In this document: positions 32,629-41,151 of the stretch, piece after piece | Layout: each line of letters opens with the position of its first letter | Numbering within the stretch: position 1 is the stretch's first letter | NCBI GenBank assembly: GCA_016793885.1 | Contig: JAEUHE010000097.1 | Span: 1-58,165 of the forward strand | Direction of reading: 5' to 3' | From: Verrucomicrobiales bacterium | Lineage (GTDB): Bacteria; Verrucomicrobiota; Verrucomicrobiia; Limisphaerales; UBA11320 | Length of the DNA: 58,165 bases | Notes under the pieces: generated by a model | What the model was told of the DNA's origin: nothing | Seen by the model: the letters and a program-made list of their open reading frames with translations, nothing else | Databases searched by the model: none | Position numbers and translations under genes: made by a program

Positions 32629-33945
32629 ATGGCTCCACTACCCGTCACGCTAGGATTCGCTCCCGCCCTTGACGCACGGCCGCAGCTGGAAGGATCTCCG
32701 CCACGCCTTCTCATTGTCGATGACGAGGAAGTTTTGCGGGAACTCCTTCAGGAGCTGTTCCGATCGAGCGGCTACGAGGTGATGACGTCGCGCGATGGGC
32801 AGGAGGCCCTCGAGCTGGTCCGTCAACACTCCTTTTCGGTGATCCTCAGCGACAACCACATGCCGCGGATGAACGGGTTAGACTTCTTCGCCAAAGCCCA
32901 GCTGATCCAACCTCACGCGACCCGCATTCTCATCACCGGCATCGTCAACCTCGAAACCGTCCTCGAGTGCATCAACCGCGGGGAGATCTATCGCTTTGTC
33001 ATCAAGCCCTGGGTGCGCGAGGAATTGTTGGCCACCGTCAAGAACGGGCTCCACCGCTATCAGCTGCTCGTGCAGAACGAGCGGCTCACCACGCAGACCC
33101 AACAGCTGAACCAGCAGCTGAGCGCCGCGAATTTAAGTCTGGAAAAGCAGCTCCAACGAGAGCTGGAGCAGAACCGGCAGCTGGAGACGCTGAACCGCAC
33201 TCTCAATCAAAATCTCCACCGCTCCGTGGAGCTGTGTGTCAAAGTTCTGCAGACGTTCTACCCCAGCCTCGGCAGCCACGGACGACGGGTCCGACTCATG
33301 TGCGAGAAGATAGCGGCAACACTGCAGCTGGGCGCGGAGGAACGCCTCACGCTCGACATCGCCGCGCAGCTACACGACATCGGACTGTTGGGAATACCTC
33401 GCGACCTCATCAAAAAATTTCACCGTTTCCCCAGCTCACTCAGTGAGGCCGAAAGAACATTGCTGCATCAACATCCTGTCTGGGGACAAGAGCTGGTGGG
33501 CTTCATCGACAAGCTGTCCGATGTTGGCAAACTGATCCGCAGCCACCACGAACGGTTTGATGGTCAAGGTTACCCAGACCAGATCGCCGGCAGCGAGATC
33601 CCCTGGCTGGCCCGGCTGCTCACCGCCGCCATCACTTATGTCGACATTGGCAAGAACGAGGCGGAGACGCTAACGGAGCTCAAACGGCTGGCGGGCAATG
33701 CCCTGGATCCGGAGGCCGTGCGGGCGCTCTTGCGGGCGGGGCCCGGCGACTTTGTGAGCCGAGGACAACGCGAGGTGCTCCTCAACGAGCTGACCCCAGG
33801 CATGGTGCTGGCTCGGGGAATCTACACCGCGAACGGGATGCTGCTGATCCCCGAGGGACAGAAGTTGAGCGACATCTTCATCTCCAAACTCCTCAGCCAC
33901 CATCAGGTCAACCCGATCAAGAACACGCTGCTGGTGTATTGTTAG
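32629..33945 (+). CDS. Response regulator with HD-GYP domain (RpfG-like)
   Basis: A 438-residue cytoplasmic protein. The receiver domain is at about 25-145, with Asp75 as phospho-acceptor (ILSDNHMPRMNG) and Lys in FVIKPW. A coiled coil occupies about 150-200. The HD-GYP domain follows, with HDIG in AAQLHDIGLLG near 250, HQHPVWG near 282, and HHERFDGQGYP near 305. The GYP triplet is kept, so cyclic-di-GMP hydrolysis is plausible. A C-terminal 60-residue beta unit (LTPGMVLARGIYTANGMLL) follows. Position at the end of the flagellar cluster suggests control of motility versus attachment. The cognate kinase is not in this cluster. Confidence 0.87.
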   Translation: MAPLPVTLGFAPALDARPQLEGSPPRLLIVDDEEVLRELLQELFRSSGYEVMTSRDGQEALELVRQHSFSVILSDNHMPRMNGLDFFAKAQLIQPHATRILITGIVNLETVLECINRGEIYRFVIKPWVREELLATVKNGLHRYQLLVQNERLTTQTQQLNQQLSAANLSLEKQLQRELEQNRQLETLNRTLNQNLHRSVELCVKVLQTFYPSLGSHGRRVRLMCEKIAATLQLGAEERLTLDIAAQLHDIGLLGIPRDLIKKFHRFPSSLSEAERTLLHQHPVWGQELVGFIDKLSDVGKLIRSHHERFDGQGYPDQIAGSEIPWLARLLTAAITYVDIGKNEAETLTELKRLAGNALDPEAVRALLRAGPGDFVSRGQREVLLNELTPGMVLARGIYTANGMLLIPEGQKLSDIFISKLLSHHQVNPIKNTLLVYC

Positions 33946-33950
33946 GATCC

Positions 33951-35099
33951 CTACCGCACAGAACTTCCAACCGCTTCGGAGATCGAGCGGAGGCCAGCCG
34001 CCGCGACTTTCTCCTTCAGCCCGCTGACGATGTCGCGACACAAGGTTGGGCCTTCATAAACCAATCCGCTGTAGACTTGAACCAAGCTGGCTCCTGCCTG
34101 GATCTTCTCCCACGCATCCTCCGCTGTGAAAATCCCGCCGACGCCGATAATGGGAACGCGGCCCTGGAGTTGACGATACAGATGTCGAACGACCTCGGTG
34201 CTCCGCTGTTTCAATGGCCGCCCGCTCAGCCCTCCGGTCTCGGCCAGCAATCCCTGGAGCGCTGGATCCGACGACTCCGGTCGAGCCAGAGTGGTGTTGG
34301 TGGCCACGATGCCGGACAGCTGACAAGGCTCAACCAAACCCACAATATCATCCAACGCCTCCCAGGAGAGATCCGGGGCAACTTTGACCAGGATAGGCTT
34401 GCGGCCTGCGGAAGCGGACGAGGCCCCGGCCATGGGGGACTTCGTTGCCAAAAGCTCATTTTGAACCGAATGCAGTTGGAGCAGGATATCCCGTAGCGCC
34501 TCGCGGTCCTGCAGCTGGCGCAAGTTGGGCGTGTTGGGGGAACTCACATTCACCACAAAAAAATCAGCCAGCCCCCAAAGAGCTCGGAAGGAATAGGCAT
34601 AGTCTTCTGCCGCATGCTCCAAGGCGGTCAGCTTCGATTTGCCCAAGTTGATGCCCACCGGATGGACAGGCCATCGGCCCGAAGCCTTCCACTGACCCAG
34701 GGTCCGGGCGACCGCATCGGCCCCCGGATTGTTGAAACCCATCCGATTAATCAAAGCCTCCTCGGAGACGAGCCGAAACATGCGCGGGGCAGGATTGCCC
34801 GGCTGCGCCAGCTGAGTCACTCCACCCAGCTCGCTAAAGCCAAAACCGAGCGCGGGCCAGATGGGCGCCGCCACGGCCTGCTTGTCCATGCCGGCTGCCA
34901 GGCCCACCGGATTCGGGAACCTAAGCCCCCACAGATGCACCGGGAGCTCCGGAGCCTCACAAAAACTGGCGGCCAAATCGCAGAAGGCCGGGTGCCGACT
35001 CATCCAGGCCAGTGCCTCGATGGTTTCGTTATGAACGGTTTCTGACTCCCGTGAAAACAGCACGGGACGAATGACATGTCGATAGATCCAGCCCACCAC
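33951..35099 (-). CDS. pyrD: Dihydroorotate dehydrogenase (quinone), class 2
   Basis: A pyrimidine biosynthesis enzyme, FMN-dependent and attached to the inner membrane. The class 2 N-terminal helix is visible (VVGWIYRHVIRPVLFSRESE), followed by the barrel: GLRFPNPVGLAAGMDK, the loop SSPNTPNLR with the class-2 catalytic Ser, LVKVAPDL, and the FMN-phosphate site IIGVGGIFTAEDA. I place the start at the GTG at 35099 because it precedes the helix. The first ATG at 35276 would add a Gly/Arg-rich tail and overlap the divergent DUF2851 gene by 124 bp. It is 382 residues from this start, slightly longer than usual. It is convergent with the HD-GYP gene with only 5 bp between the stops. Confidence 0.92.
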   Translation of the reverse strand: MVGWIYRHVIRPVLFSRESETVHNETIEALAWMSRHPAFCDLAASFCEAPELPVHLWGLRFPNPVGLAAGMDKQAVAAPIWPALGFGFSELGGVTQLAQPGNPAPRMFRLVSEEALINRMGFNNPGADAVARTLGQWKASGRWPVHPVGINLGKSKLTALEHAAEDYAYSFRALWGLADFFVVNVSSPNTPNLRQLQDREALRDILLQLHSVQNELLATKSPMAGASSASAGRKPILVKVAPDLSWEALDDIVGLVEPCQLSGIVATNTTLARPESSDPALQGLLAETGGLSGRPLKQRSTEVVRHLYRQLQGRVPIIGVGGIFTAEDAWEKIQAGASLVQVYSGLVYEGPTLCRDIVSGLKEKVAAAGLRSISEAVGSSVR

Positions 35100-35152
35100 C
35101 TCAGCAAACCGGGAAAGGCGGGAACTTTCAACCTGGATTCCGGGCCAAAGAC

Positions 35153-36631
35153 TTGACGGAGCGAAAACTCCCTCGTATACCTGCCTCCATCGTGGCCTTG
35201 GAGATCCACCCAGTTGGTTTGTATCGGCGCAGTCATTGTCATTATGCCCTGCCCTGGCTGTGCCATGACCACCCACCGGCAGGAGCTCCGCCGGAGAGGC
35301 TGCTGCAGCGCCTGTGGCTGCATCAACGGATCCGACGCGAAGGCTTGCGAACAGTGGATGGACGACTGCTGCGGGTGCTGCATCCTGGCTTTTGGAATCG
35401 CGAGGCCGGACCCGACTTCCGGCGGGCGATTGTCCAGTGGGAGGCAGAGGTCGCCCAACAGGGCGATATCGAGATCGATCTGCACTCGAGCGGGTGGCGA
35501 TCGCATGGACACCATCGTCGCTCGGATTATTCGGCCGTCATCCTGCACGTCGTTTGGAAAGCGGAAAGTCCGTGCCTGGCACCCACCTTGGAGCTGCAAA
35601 GCCAGTTGGATGCCCCCTGGGAGGAACTCGCCCAATGGGAGGCTGCCGCCAGCACCCCCCGCTGGCCAGCGACGATGTCAGGCCAGTGTCGCGTCCCGCT
35701 GCGAACCCTCTCCGAAGCGGAGCAACACAGGCTGCTGCAGGCGGCGGCGGAGACACGATTCGAAGCCAAGGCGGAACGAATCCGCCTTCGCGCGGCGACG
35801 GTGGGGGCAGAGCAAGCCTTTTGGGAATTCGTTCTCCGAACGCTGGGATACAAGCAGAATCCCTGGCCGATGCAGCATCTGGGAGAATTGCTGCCTCGGG
35901 TCAGGCAGGTCGGCGACACCACCCAGACCCTGCAGGCCAAACTCTTGGGAGTGTCCGGGCTGCTACCCGCGGAGGTCAGGCAGGTGCCCACCGCTGCCCG
36001 CCCCTACCTGCGCAGCCTATGGGATGTTTGGTGGCGCGCTCAGCACGAACTGGGAGACTTGATACTCCCCCGCTCGGTCTGGCATCTGCATCACCTAAGG
36101 CCGGCAAACCACCCTCAGAGGCGCCTTGCCCTTGCAGCCCACTGGCTCAGTGATGCAGACCTGTTGCCGCGCCTTCGAGCCTGGGGTCACCAAGACCATC
36201 CGACACCCAAACGCCAGGTGGAGGAATTTCGGCAAGCCCTGCGAATTCCAGAGGACGCCTTCTGGTCGCATCACTGGACGTTTCGCTGCGCGGCGAGCGA
36301 TTCCAAACAACCCCTGCTCGGCACCGCCAGGTTAACCGACCTGGCGATCAATGCCGCCCTGCCCTGGCTGTGGATGGACGCCTGTCGGCAGGAGGACCGG
36401 GAGCAAGCCCGGCGGCTCAAGGCACGCTACCTCGCCTGGCCCTCCGCTCAAGACAACACGGTGCTGAAGCTCGCTCGACTACGACTGCTCAGCGGTGATT
36501 CCACACGCAACGCACCCAAAACGGCCGCACTGCAACAAGGATTGATGCAAATCGTGAGCGACTTCTGCGAGCACTCGGATGCCCTCTGCCAAGGCTGCCC
36601 GTTTCCGGAACTGCTCGAGGGGTGGCGGTGA
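35153..36631 (+). CDS. DUF2851 family protein
   Basis: A 492-residue protein of a widespread family without known function (DUF2851). Characteristic segments are ERLLQRLWLHQRIRREGLRT, VLHPGFWNREAGPDFRRA, GDIEIDLHSSGWRSHGHH and VILHVVW, which together resemble a nuclease-like fold. A C-terminal QLMQIVSDFCEH-like helix precedes four Cys/His candidates (CEHSDALCQGC). The start is a TTG at 35153, and no in-frame ATG precedes the conserved part. It is divergent from pyrD with 53 bp between the chosen starts. I can say nothing secure about its role. Confidence 0.78.
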   Translation: MTERKLPRIPASIVALEIHPVGLYRRSHCHYALPWLCHDHPPAGAPPERLLQRLWLHQRIRREGLRTVDGRLLRVLHPGFWNREAGPDFRRAIVQWEAEVAQQGDIEIDLHSSGWRSHGHHRRSDYSAVILHVVWKAESPCLAPTLELQSQLDAPWEELAQWEAAASTPRWPATMSGQCRVPLRTLSEAEQHRLLQAAAETRFEAKAERIRLRAATVGAEQAFWEFVLRTLGYKQNPWPMQHLGELLPRVRQVGDTTQTLQAKLLGVSGLLPAEVRQVPTAARPYLRSLWDVWWRAQHELGDLILPRSVWHLHHLRPANHPQRRLALAAHWLSDADLLPRLRAWGHQDHPTPKRQVEEFRQALRIPEDAFWSHHWTFRCAASDSKQPLLGTARLTDLAINAALPWLWMDACRQEDREQARRLKARYLAWPSAQDNTVLKLARLRLLSGDSTRNAPKTAALQQGLMQIVSDFCEHSDALCQGCPFPELLEGWR

Positions 36632-36641
36632 GCCGGCACCC

Positions 36642-37892
36642 TCAATCACCAGCCTGCACCCAAGCCAGGTTGAAATGCGCATGCTTGATGCTCTTATGAG
36701 CCGTCCGGCCTTGAGCATCCTTGGGCAGACCCTCGGTGGAAATGTGATAGCTGTAGGAGGCATGCAGCGTGCCGTCGCGGGATTGGATGAGGCTGGGGTA
36801 GTGATACGACCCCTGTTTTTTACCGGGCTCATCCCGCTCCAAATGACGCTGCCACTTCCAGGTGCGCCCTTCGTCATCAGAGATCTGAACCACCAGGGAC
36901 CCCCGATGGTTTTCGGCATTGTTGTTGATCAGGGCCCAATGACCATTGCTTAAGTTGATGATCTCGGCACCAGCACCCGGATTGGGAAGATCGCTGTCGG
37001 TCACCGGACTCCACGTCTCGCCCCGATCTCGTGATTCACTCTGCATGAGCCGTTTGGGAGGCGGACCGTTGTCGCGCATGAGGGTGTAGAGCGATCCGTC
37101 CTGGCGTCTAACGATGCTCGGTTGGATATTGCCCGGCCCGCACAAGGGCGCGCTGGCGTGCCAGGTGGCACCCCAATCATCGCTGATCGCCATGAGGGAG
37201 AAGGAAAAACCATCGGAATAAAGCGGGACAATCAGCCGTTTCCCCTCCAGCACGAACGGGTGAGCGCGGGTCATCCATCCCAAGCGCCGCTGCAGTTTAT
37301 CATCGGACTGCGCTTTCACGTACTCCAAGAAACGCAAACCTTCTGCCCGGTCGGTCTCCGGCCAGTTCTCCGCCTTCAGGCGGGCGGAGAATTCCTCGGC
37401 GTAGCGGTGCGTGGCGGTGATGAAGTTGGTCCCCGGGGTGACGTGGAGAATTTCACTCTGTTGCCAGCGGGGTGAGCCCTCCCGACGATAGTCCGAGGAG
37501 ATTTTGTACTTCATTAAGGCGGTATGCCATTCGTTGGCCAGGATGGTTGGCCACATCAGCCAGAGACGACCCATGGGATCGATGAACATGGCGCAGTTGG
37601 TGTCGGGATACTCCGGCGTGTCGGCCATCGTGAAGCGCTCGCTCCAGCGCTTCGCCCCTTTGCGCAGGCGCGCCCCCTCGATTTTGACATCATCGGCCTT
37701 CCGCTCTCCCGACCCATTGAACCAACAGACCAGCAAATCCCCATTGGGAGCTTCCACGATGCACGAGCCGTGATTGTGCCAATGCTCCAGGGGGAAAATC
37801 AGTTCCGACTTCAGGAAGGGCTTTTCCGCGCCCAGCGCCACCCAAGGAAGCGCCGCGATCCACAGAGGAAACAGAAAGGATAGCCATTTCAT
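36642..37892 (-). CDS. Exported sialidase-like (BNR/Asp-box) protein
   Basis: A 416-residue secreted protein with a signal peptide (residues 1-21, ALGAE cleavage). A six-bladed beta-propeller of the BNR_2 type is indicated by HNHGSCIVEAPNGDLLVCWF near the start and three Asp boxes (SDDWGATW, SRDRGETW, SDDEGRTW). Arg, Glu and Tyr residues are scattered as in sialidases, but the FRIP/YRIP motif that marks true exo-alpha-sialidases is not visible. The glycosidase activity is therefore uncertain. Such proteins are numerous in Verrucomicrobiota and Planctomycetota and probably act on polysaccharides. It is convergent with DUF2851 (10 bp apart). Confidence 0.8.
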   Translation of the reverse strand: MKWLSFLFPLWIAALPWVALGAEKPFLKSELIFPLEHWHNHGSCIVEAPNGDLLVCWFNGSGERKADDVKIEGARLRKGAKRWSERFTMADTPEYPDTNCAMFIDPMGRLWLMWPTILANEWHTALMKYKISSDYRREGSPRWQQSEILHVTPGTNFITATHRYAEEFSARLKAENWPETDRAEGLRFLEYVKAQSDDKLQRRLGWMTRAHPFVLEGKRLIVPLYSDGFSFSLMAISDDWGATWHASAPLCGPGNIQPSIVRRQDGSLYTLMRDNGPPPKRLMQSESRDRGETWSPVTDSDLPNPGAGAEIINLSNGHWALINNNAENHRGSLVVQISDDEGRTWKWQRHLERDEPGKKQGSYHYPSLIQSRDGTLHASYSYHISTEGLPKDAQGRTAHKSIKHAHFNLAWVQAGD

Positions 37893-38040
37893 GCTTTGCC
37901 AGCCACTTAGCCAGAGGACAGCCCGGCTTCCAAGCGGATTTGTCCATCGAGTTCTCCCTTGATTAAAATTTAAAACTTGAGGGAATGGGGAGGTGCCGGC
38001 TGTAGCAACAGACAGCCTGACAATTCTAAAATGCGTTTCT

Positions 38041-38568
38041 ATGGCTCAAGCAGTAAAGGACCAGCCTTTGATTACCGGTTCTGATTTTCATGCACTCCAG
38101 GCAGTCGAAGGCTGGCTGGCATTAGGCAATCCCCATGAGGCGCTGGCCGAATGGGAGAAGATCTCCCCTAAACTGCAACAGCATCCGGATGTGTTGAACG
38201 CCCGTTGGCAAATCGCCGCCTCCCTGAAAAACTGGGACGATGCATTCGCTGCTGCCAGTCAGCTCATGGAGGTGAGTCCGAATGATCCCACCAGTTGGAT
38301 CCACCGTTCCTACGCCCTGCGGCGGTGCCGATCCGGGGGACTGCAGCAAGCCTGGGATGCATTGCTCCCCGCCGTTCAAAAATTTCCCGCCGTAAGCACC
38401 ATCCCCTACAACCTCGCCTGCTATGCAGCACAATTGGGAAGGCCGTCCGAAGCGTGGGACTGGCTTCATCGAGCCATCGAAGCGGCCGAGGATGTGACTG
38501 TCATCAAGGAGATGGCGCTCCAGGACGAGGATCTGCGAAGCATTTGGGACCGGATTAAGACCATCTAG
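38041..38568 (+). CDS. TPR-repeat protein
   Basis: A 175-residue soluble helical protein with about four TPR units (AVEGWLALGNPHEALAEWEKI, PDVLNARWQIAASLKNWDDAFAAA, PTSWIHRSYALRRCRSGGLQQAWDAL, IPYNLACYAAQLGRPSEAWDWL). The ATG at 38041 is preferred over an upstream GTG at 37993. No signal peptide or catalytic motif is seen. Such proteins are binding scaffolds. It lies 16 bp before the Nudix gene in the same direction, which is compatible with co-transcription. Confidence 0.8.
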   Translation: MAQAVKDQPLITGSDFHALQAVEGWLALGNPHEALAEWEKISPKLQQHPDVLNARWQIAASLKNWDDAFAAASQLMEVSPNDPTSWIHRSYALRRCRSGGLQQAWDALLPAVQKFPAVSTIPYNLACYAAQLGRPSEAWDWLHRAIEAAEDVTVIKEMALQDEDLRSIWDRIKTI

Positions 38569-38584
38569 ACCAGACCAACGAACG

Positions 38585-39100
38585 ATGAAGGAAGAAATTT
38601 TCGATGTTGTGAACGAGCGCGACGAAGTGATCGATCACCGCCCTCGCCATGAGGTTCACCGGCTAAAGCTACTGCATCGCGCGGTCCATGTGCTGGTCTA
38701 CAATCAGCGAGGAGATCTCTTTCTACAGAAGCGGTCCATGCTTAAGGACTGCTTCCCTGGCACCTGGGATTCCTCAGCTTCCGGCCATCTTGATCAGGGC
38801 GAGGATTATGACGCATGCGCCGTGCGCGAGCTGAGGGAAGAAATTGGGCTCACCGTCATCCACCCCCCACGCCGTCTGTTCAAGATCGATGCCTGCTCGG
38901 AGACAGGTCAGGAATTTGTGTGGGTCTACCGCTGCGAATCAGAGGGGCCGTTCGTGCTGCAACCCGAGGAAGTTGACCAAGGAGAGTGGTTCAGCCCCGC
39001 GGAAATCACCGCGTGGATCGCCGATCGCCCGCACGAATTCGCCAGCGCCTTCCCCCTCATCTGGAGCAAACTCCCCCACAGTGCCGACCGTTCCCTCTAG
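38585..39100 (+). CDS. Nudix hydrolase (YfcD/IDI-like)
   Basis: A 171-residue cytoplasmic enzyme. The Nudix box is complete: GHLDQGEDYDACAVRELREE with the expected Gly, Glu, Arg-Glu and Glu-Glu spacing near residues 67-88. The N-terminal EEIFDVVNERDEVIDHRPRHEVH stretch is the pattern of the YfcD group related to isopentenyl-diphosphate isomerases. It hydrolyses a nucleoside diphosphate linked to an unknown moiety; isomerase activity is unlikely. The stop is directly followed by a short repeat (family D). Confidence 0.88.
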   Translation: MKEEIFDVVNERDEVIDHRPRHEVHRLKLLHRAVHVLVYNQRGDLFLQKRSMLKDCFPGTWDSSASGHLDQGEDYDACAVRELREEIGLTVIHPPRRLFKIDACSETGQEFVWVYRCESEGPFVLQPEEVDQGEWFSPAEITAWIADRPHEFASAFPLIWSKLPHSADRSL

Positions 39101-39151
39101 GGGACGCCCGTCTCGCCATAGCCTCGGCGAAGGCGGAAACGTCAGGAGTCC
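39101..39151 (+). repeat. Repeat family D, copy 1
   Basis: GGGGAC, GTCTCGCC, TAGCCTCGGCGAAGGCGGAA, ACGTCAGGAGTCC begins right at the Nudix stop codon. The same series with small changes occurs at 56170-56220, 7 bp after another stop codon. A partial third piece (ACGTCAGGAGTCC) follows at about 39191. It is a dispersed post-gene repeat and may act as a 3-prime end element. Confidence 0.55.
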
Positions 39152-39236
39152 AACGGAAGCCATCGCCCCCCCCTAACGCCCCCCACCCCTGTAGGAAACG
39201 ACGTCAGGAGTCCAGGAGCGCCCATCCGAGCCAGAC

Positions 39237-39272
39237 TACCAACTCGATGAACGTACGTTCATCGAGTTGGTA
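39237..39272. repeat. Perfect 36-bp palindrome
   Basis: TACCAACTCGATGAACGT is followed immediately by its exact reverse complement with no loop base, centred at CGTACG. It lies between two converging genes, 81 bp past the ATPase stop. A run of six T begins 23 bp later on the plus strand, too far for a standard terminator. It could be a bidirectional transcription end, a protein-binding site, or the scar of a mobile event. Confidence 0.85.
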
Positions 39273-39352
39273 ATAGCCAGGTCTTGAGGGGCAATTTTTT
39301 CCTGCATAGGCCAGCGGTCACATCGACACACCCGCGCCCCACCCGAGTTGCT

Positions 39353-40507
39353 TCACGCAGAGATTCCGGGCGTCGCGACGCGCATGGCCAGTCTCTCCAA
39401 GGTGAGAAACTCTACCGAAAGTGTGCCGAAGTTACGGCGGAAGGATGGCTCGGCGTCAGTGGCCACGACCACATATTCGGCCTTGGGATACATGCGTGCG
39501 AAAACGAGGAGGTTGGTCGCGTCGAAGTCCTTCGCTGACCATTTACACTCGATGGCCAATAGTCCACGACCACGGCGCTGCCAGATGAAGTCGATTTCGT
39601 GCCCGGCCTTGTCGCGCCAGTATCGCCACTCCGCCGACTGCGTACGCGCGATGAGTTCGTTGAGAACGAAATGTTCCCACAGCGCACCCAAGTCTTCCCG
39701 TCGCAATTCCGACCAACCGCGATGAGCGCAGACAAAACCCGTGTCGAAACCGTACACTTTCGGCGCGGCGACAATCTCCGTCGCGCGCCGCGTGCTGAAC
39801 GGACGCACCACCAACGCGACCATCGTTTCCTCCAACACGGCGAGATAGTTTGTGATAGTGGAGCGACTCACTTCGCACGGCGCAGCGAATCGGGTTGCTT
39901 CAAAGATACCCCCACTCTGAGCAAACAGCAGCTCTAGAAACCGCTGGAAGGAAGTGCGGCGTTCCAGCCGGAACAGTTCCTGGATGTCCTTCGCCCAATA
40001 CGCGTCCATCCATTCTTGAAAATCCCGCTCCGGCGGTTCCGGCGAAAGGAAGAACGGAGGCAAACCTCCGTGCAAAAGCCGGCGCTTCAGGTCCCGCTGT
40101 CCAAAGTCCTCCAAGTCGGCCAGAATCATCGGAGTGAGCCACAGCTCGGTCTTCCGGCCCGCCAGCGTGTCGCGGAATCTCGAGCTCGCACCCAGTGTGG
40201 ATGAGCCGGTCGCCAGCAGCCGTGTGGCGGGGAAATGGTCGGCCGCGATTTTCAGCAATTCCGACGGGTTGTCCAGACGGTGAACTTCGTCGAGCACGAT
40301 GCGCTTCCCCTGCAGGCCGCCCAGGAATTCTTCCGGATCCTCCATCGCGCGTCGGACGCGGGGCAGCTCGCAGTCGAAGTATTCGATGTGGCCAAGCGTT
40401 TTCGCGAGAGACGTTTTTCCTGCGCGTCGGACGCCTTTGAGCCAGACAATAGAACGCCGCTCCCACAACAGCTCGATCTGTTTACACCAAAACTCGCGCT
40501 TTACCAT
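39353..40507 (-). CDS. AAA ATPase with DUF4143 and nuclease-like C-terminus
   Basis: A 384-residue protein. The N-terminal ATPase carries Walker A GVRRAGKTSL (residues 25-34), Walker B RIVLDEVHRL and a GSSTLG sensor. A winged-helix region follows in the middle (CEVSRSTITNYLAVLEE). The C-terminal DUF4143 part carries a PD-(D/E)xK-like motif: HEIDF, then LLAIECKWS. The family is abundant and unexplained, with suggested links to toxin-antitoxin or defence systems. The gene stands alone. Its promoter region is filled with GCGTTT repeats, and repetitive DNA lies on both sides, so recent gain by transfer is possible. Confidence 0.83.
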   Translation of the reverse strand: MVKREFWCKQIELLWERRSIVWLKGVRRAGKTSLAKTLGHIEYFDCELPRVRRAMEDPEEFLGGLQGKRIVLDEVHRLDNPSELLKIAADHFPATRLLATGSSTLGASSRFRDTLAGRKTELWLTPMILADLEDFGQRDLKRRLLHGGLPPFFLSPEPPERDFQEWMDAYWAKDIQELFRLERRTSFQRFLELLFAQSGGIFEATRFAAPCEVSRSTITNYLAVLEETMVALVVRPFSTRRATEIVAAPKVYGFDTGFVCAHRGWSELRREDLGALWEHFVLNELIARTQSAEWRYWRDKAGHEIDFIWQRRGRGLLAIECKWSAKDFDATNLLVFARMYPKAEYVVVATDAEPSFRRNFGTLSVEFLTLERLAMRVATPGISA

Positions 40508-40509
40508 AT

Positions 40510-40560
40510 GCGTTTAGATTCGCGTTTAGTCAAACCAAACGCAAGTCTGTTCGCGTTTGG
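40510..40560 (-). promoter_or_regulatory. GCGTTT operator-like repeat array before DUF4143 ATPase gene
   Basis: Four copies of GCGTTT or its complement lie in 51 bp: GCGTTTA at 40510 and 40522 (12 bp apart), then CCAAACGC (40535-40542) and GCGTTTGG (40553-40560) as an 8-bp inverted pair with a 10-bp spacer. The array abuts the ATPase start at 40507. This arrangement suggests a binding array, possibly for autoregulation through the middle winged-helix region of the ATPase itself. The protein that binds is unknown. Confidence 0.55.
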
Positions 40561-40847
40561 TATTTCACCTAGACACGCATGGGGTTCTGGCGCACAGCGA
40601 ACAGTTACAACGGAGACGTCAAGTCCCGGAGGCAGCTGCTGATCGAGAACCTTGGCGGCTTCTCTTCAAAGGCCCTCGGAGTCGTTTCCGAAATCGGTCT
40701 TACAGCCCCGACATTTCACGTCTCGCATTCAGGGTTTCACCAGCCGTCGCGCCGTGACATAATTCGTGCTCTTACCCATCTCATCCTTAATTCTGGGTTG
40801 CGAACCCTACGGGGCTTCGGGTGAACCCAAGCGCAACCCGCGATGGG
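40561..40847. other. Intergenic stretch without recognisable gene
   Basis: Upstream of the ATPase promoter array, several frames are open but none resembles a known protein or shows a ribosome site. Together with the following family A copy, about 600 bp between the ATPase and tcdA genes appear non-coding. Confidence 0.5.
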
Positions 40848-41080
40848 GTTGTGAGAACACAACGACTAACCCAGGGTAGGCGCTCCTGCGTCGCGCCAAC
40901 CCTGGGCTTTGAGGCGGAATCCCGTTGGGATTCTAACATTTGGTCGAGGGACTTGTGGGGAATGCTTAGAGAGAGCTACCGGAGAACGGAACTGTAAGCT
41001 TGATCGGATCGTTCCTCGATCAACTCCAAAACGCATCTGCGATGCAGGTCACGAATGCAGTGTTGTAGCCCTCTACAGCT
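40848..41080 (+). repeat. Repeat family A, copy 2 (three-hairpin element)
   Basis: The same order of stems as at 1-232: CCCAGGGT/ACCCTGGG (40870-40877 with 40899-40906), AATCCC-GTT-GGGATT (40918-40932) and TGTAG-CCCT-CTACA (41064-41077). The conserved blocks CTTTGAGGCG, ACTTGTGGG, AATGCT and CTACCG lie between them. The segment between stems two and three differs from copy 1, which carries family B there. It ends 72 bp after the tcdA stop codon (convergent orientation unknown). Confidence 0.7.
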
Positions 41081-41151
41081 TTCCAGGACCGGACGGAGTC
41101 GGGAATCTCTCTTGCTGTGGATCGGCCCTCACCCATAAGAAATCGGACCCG

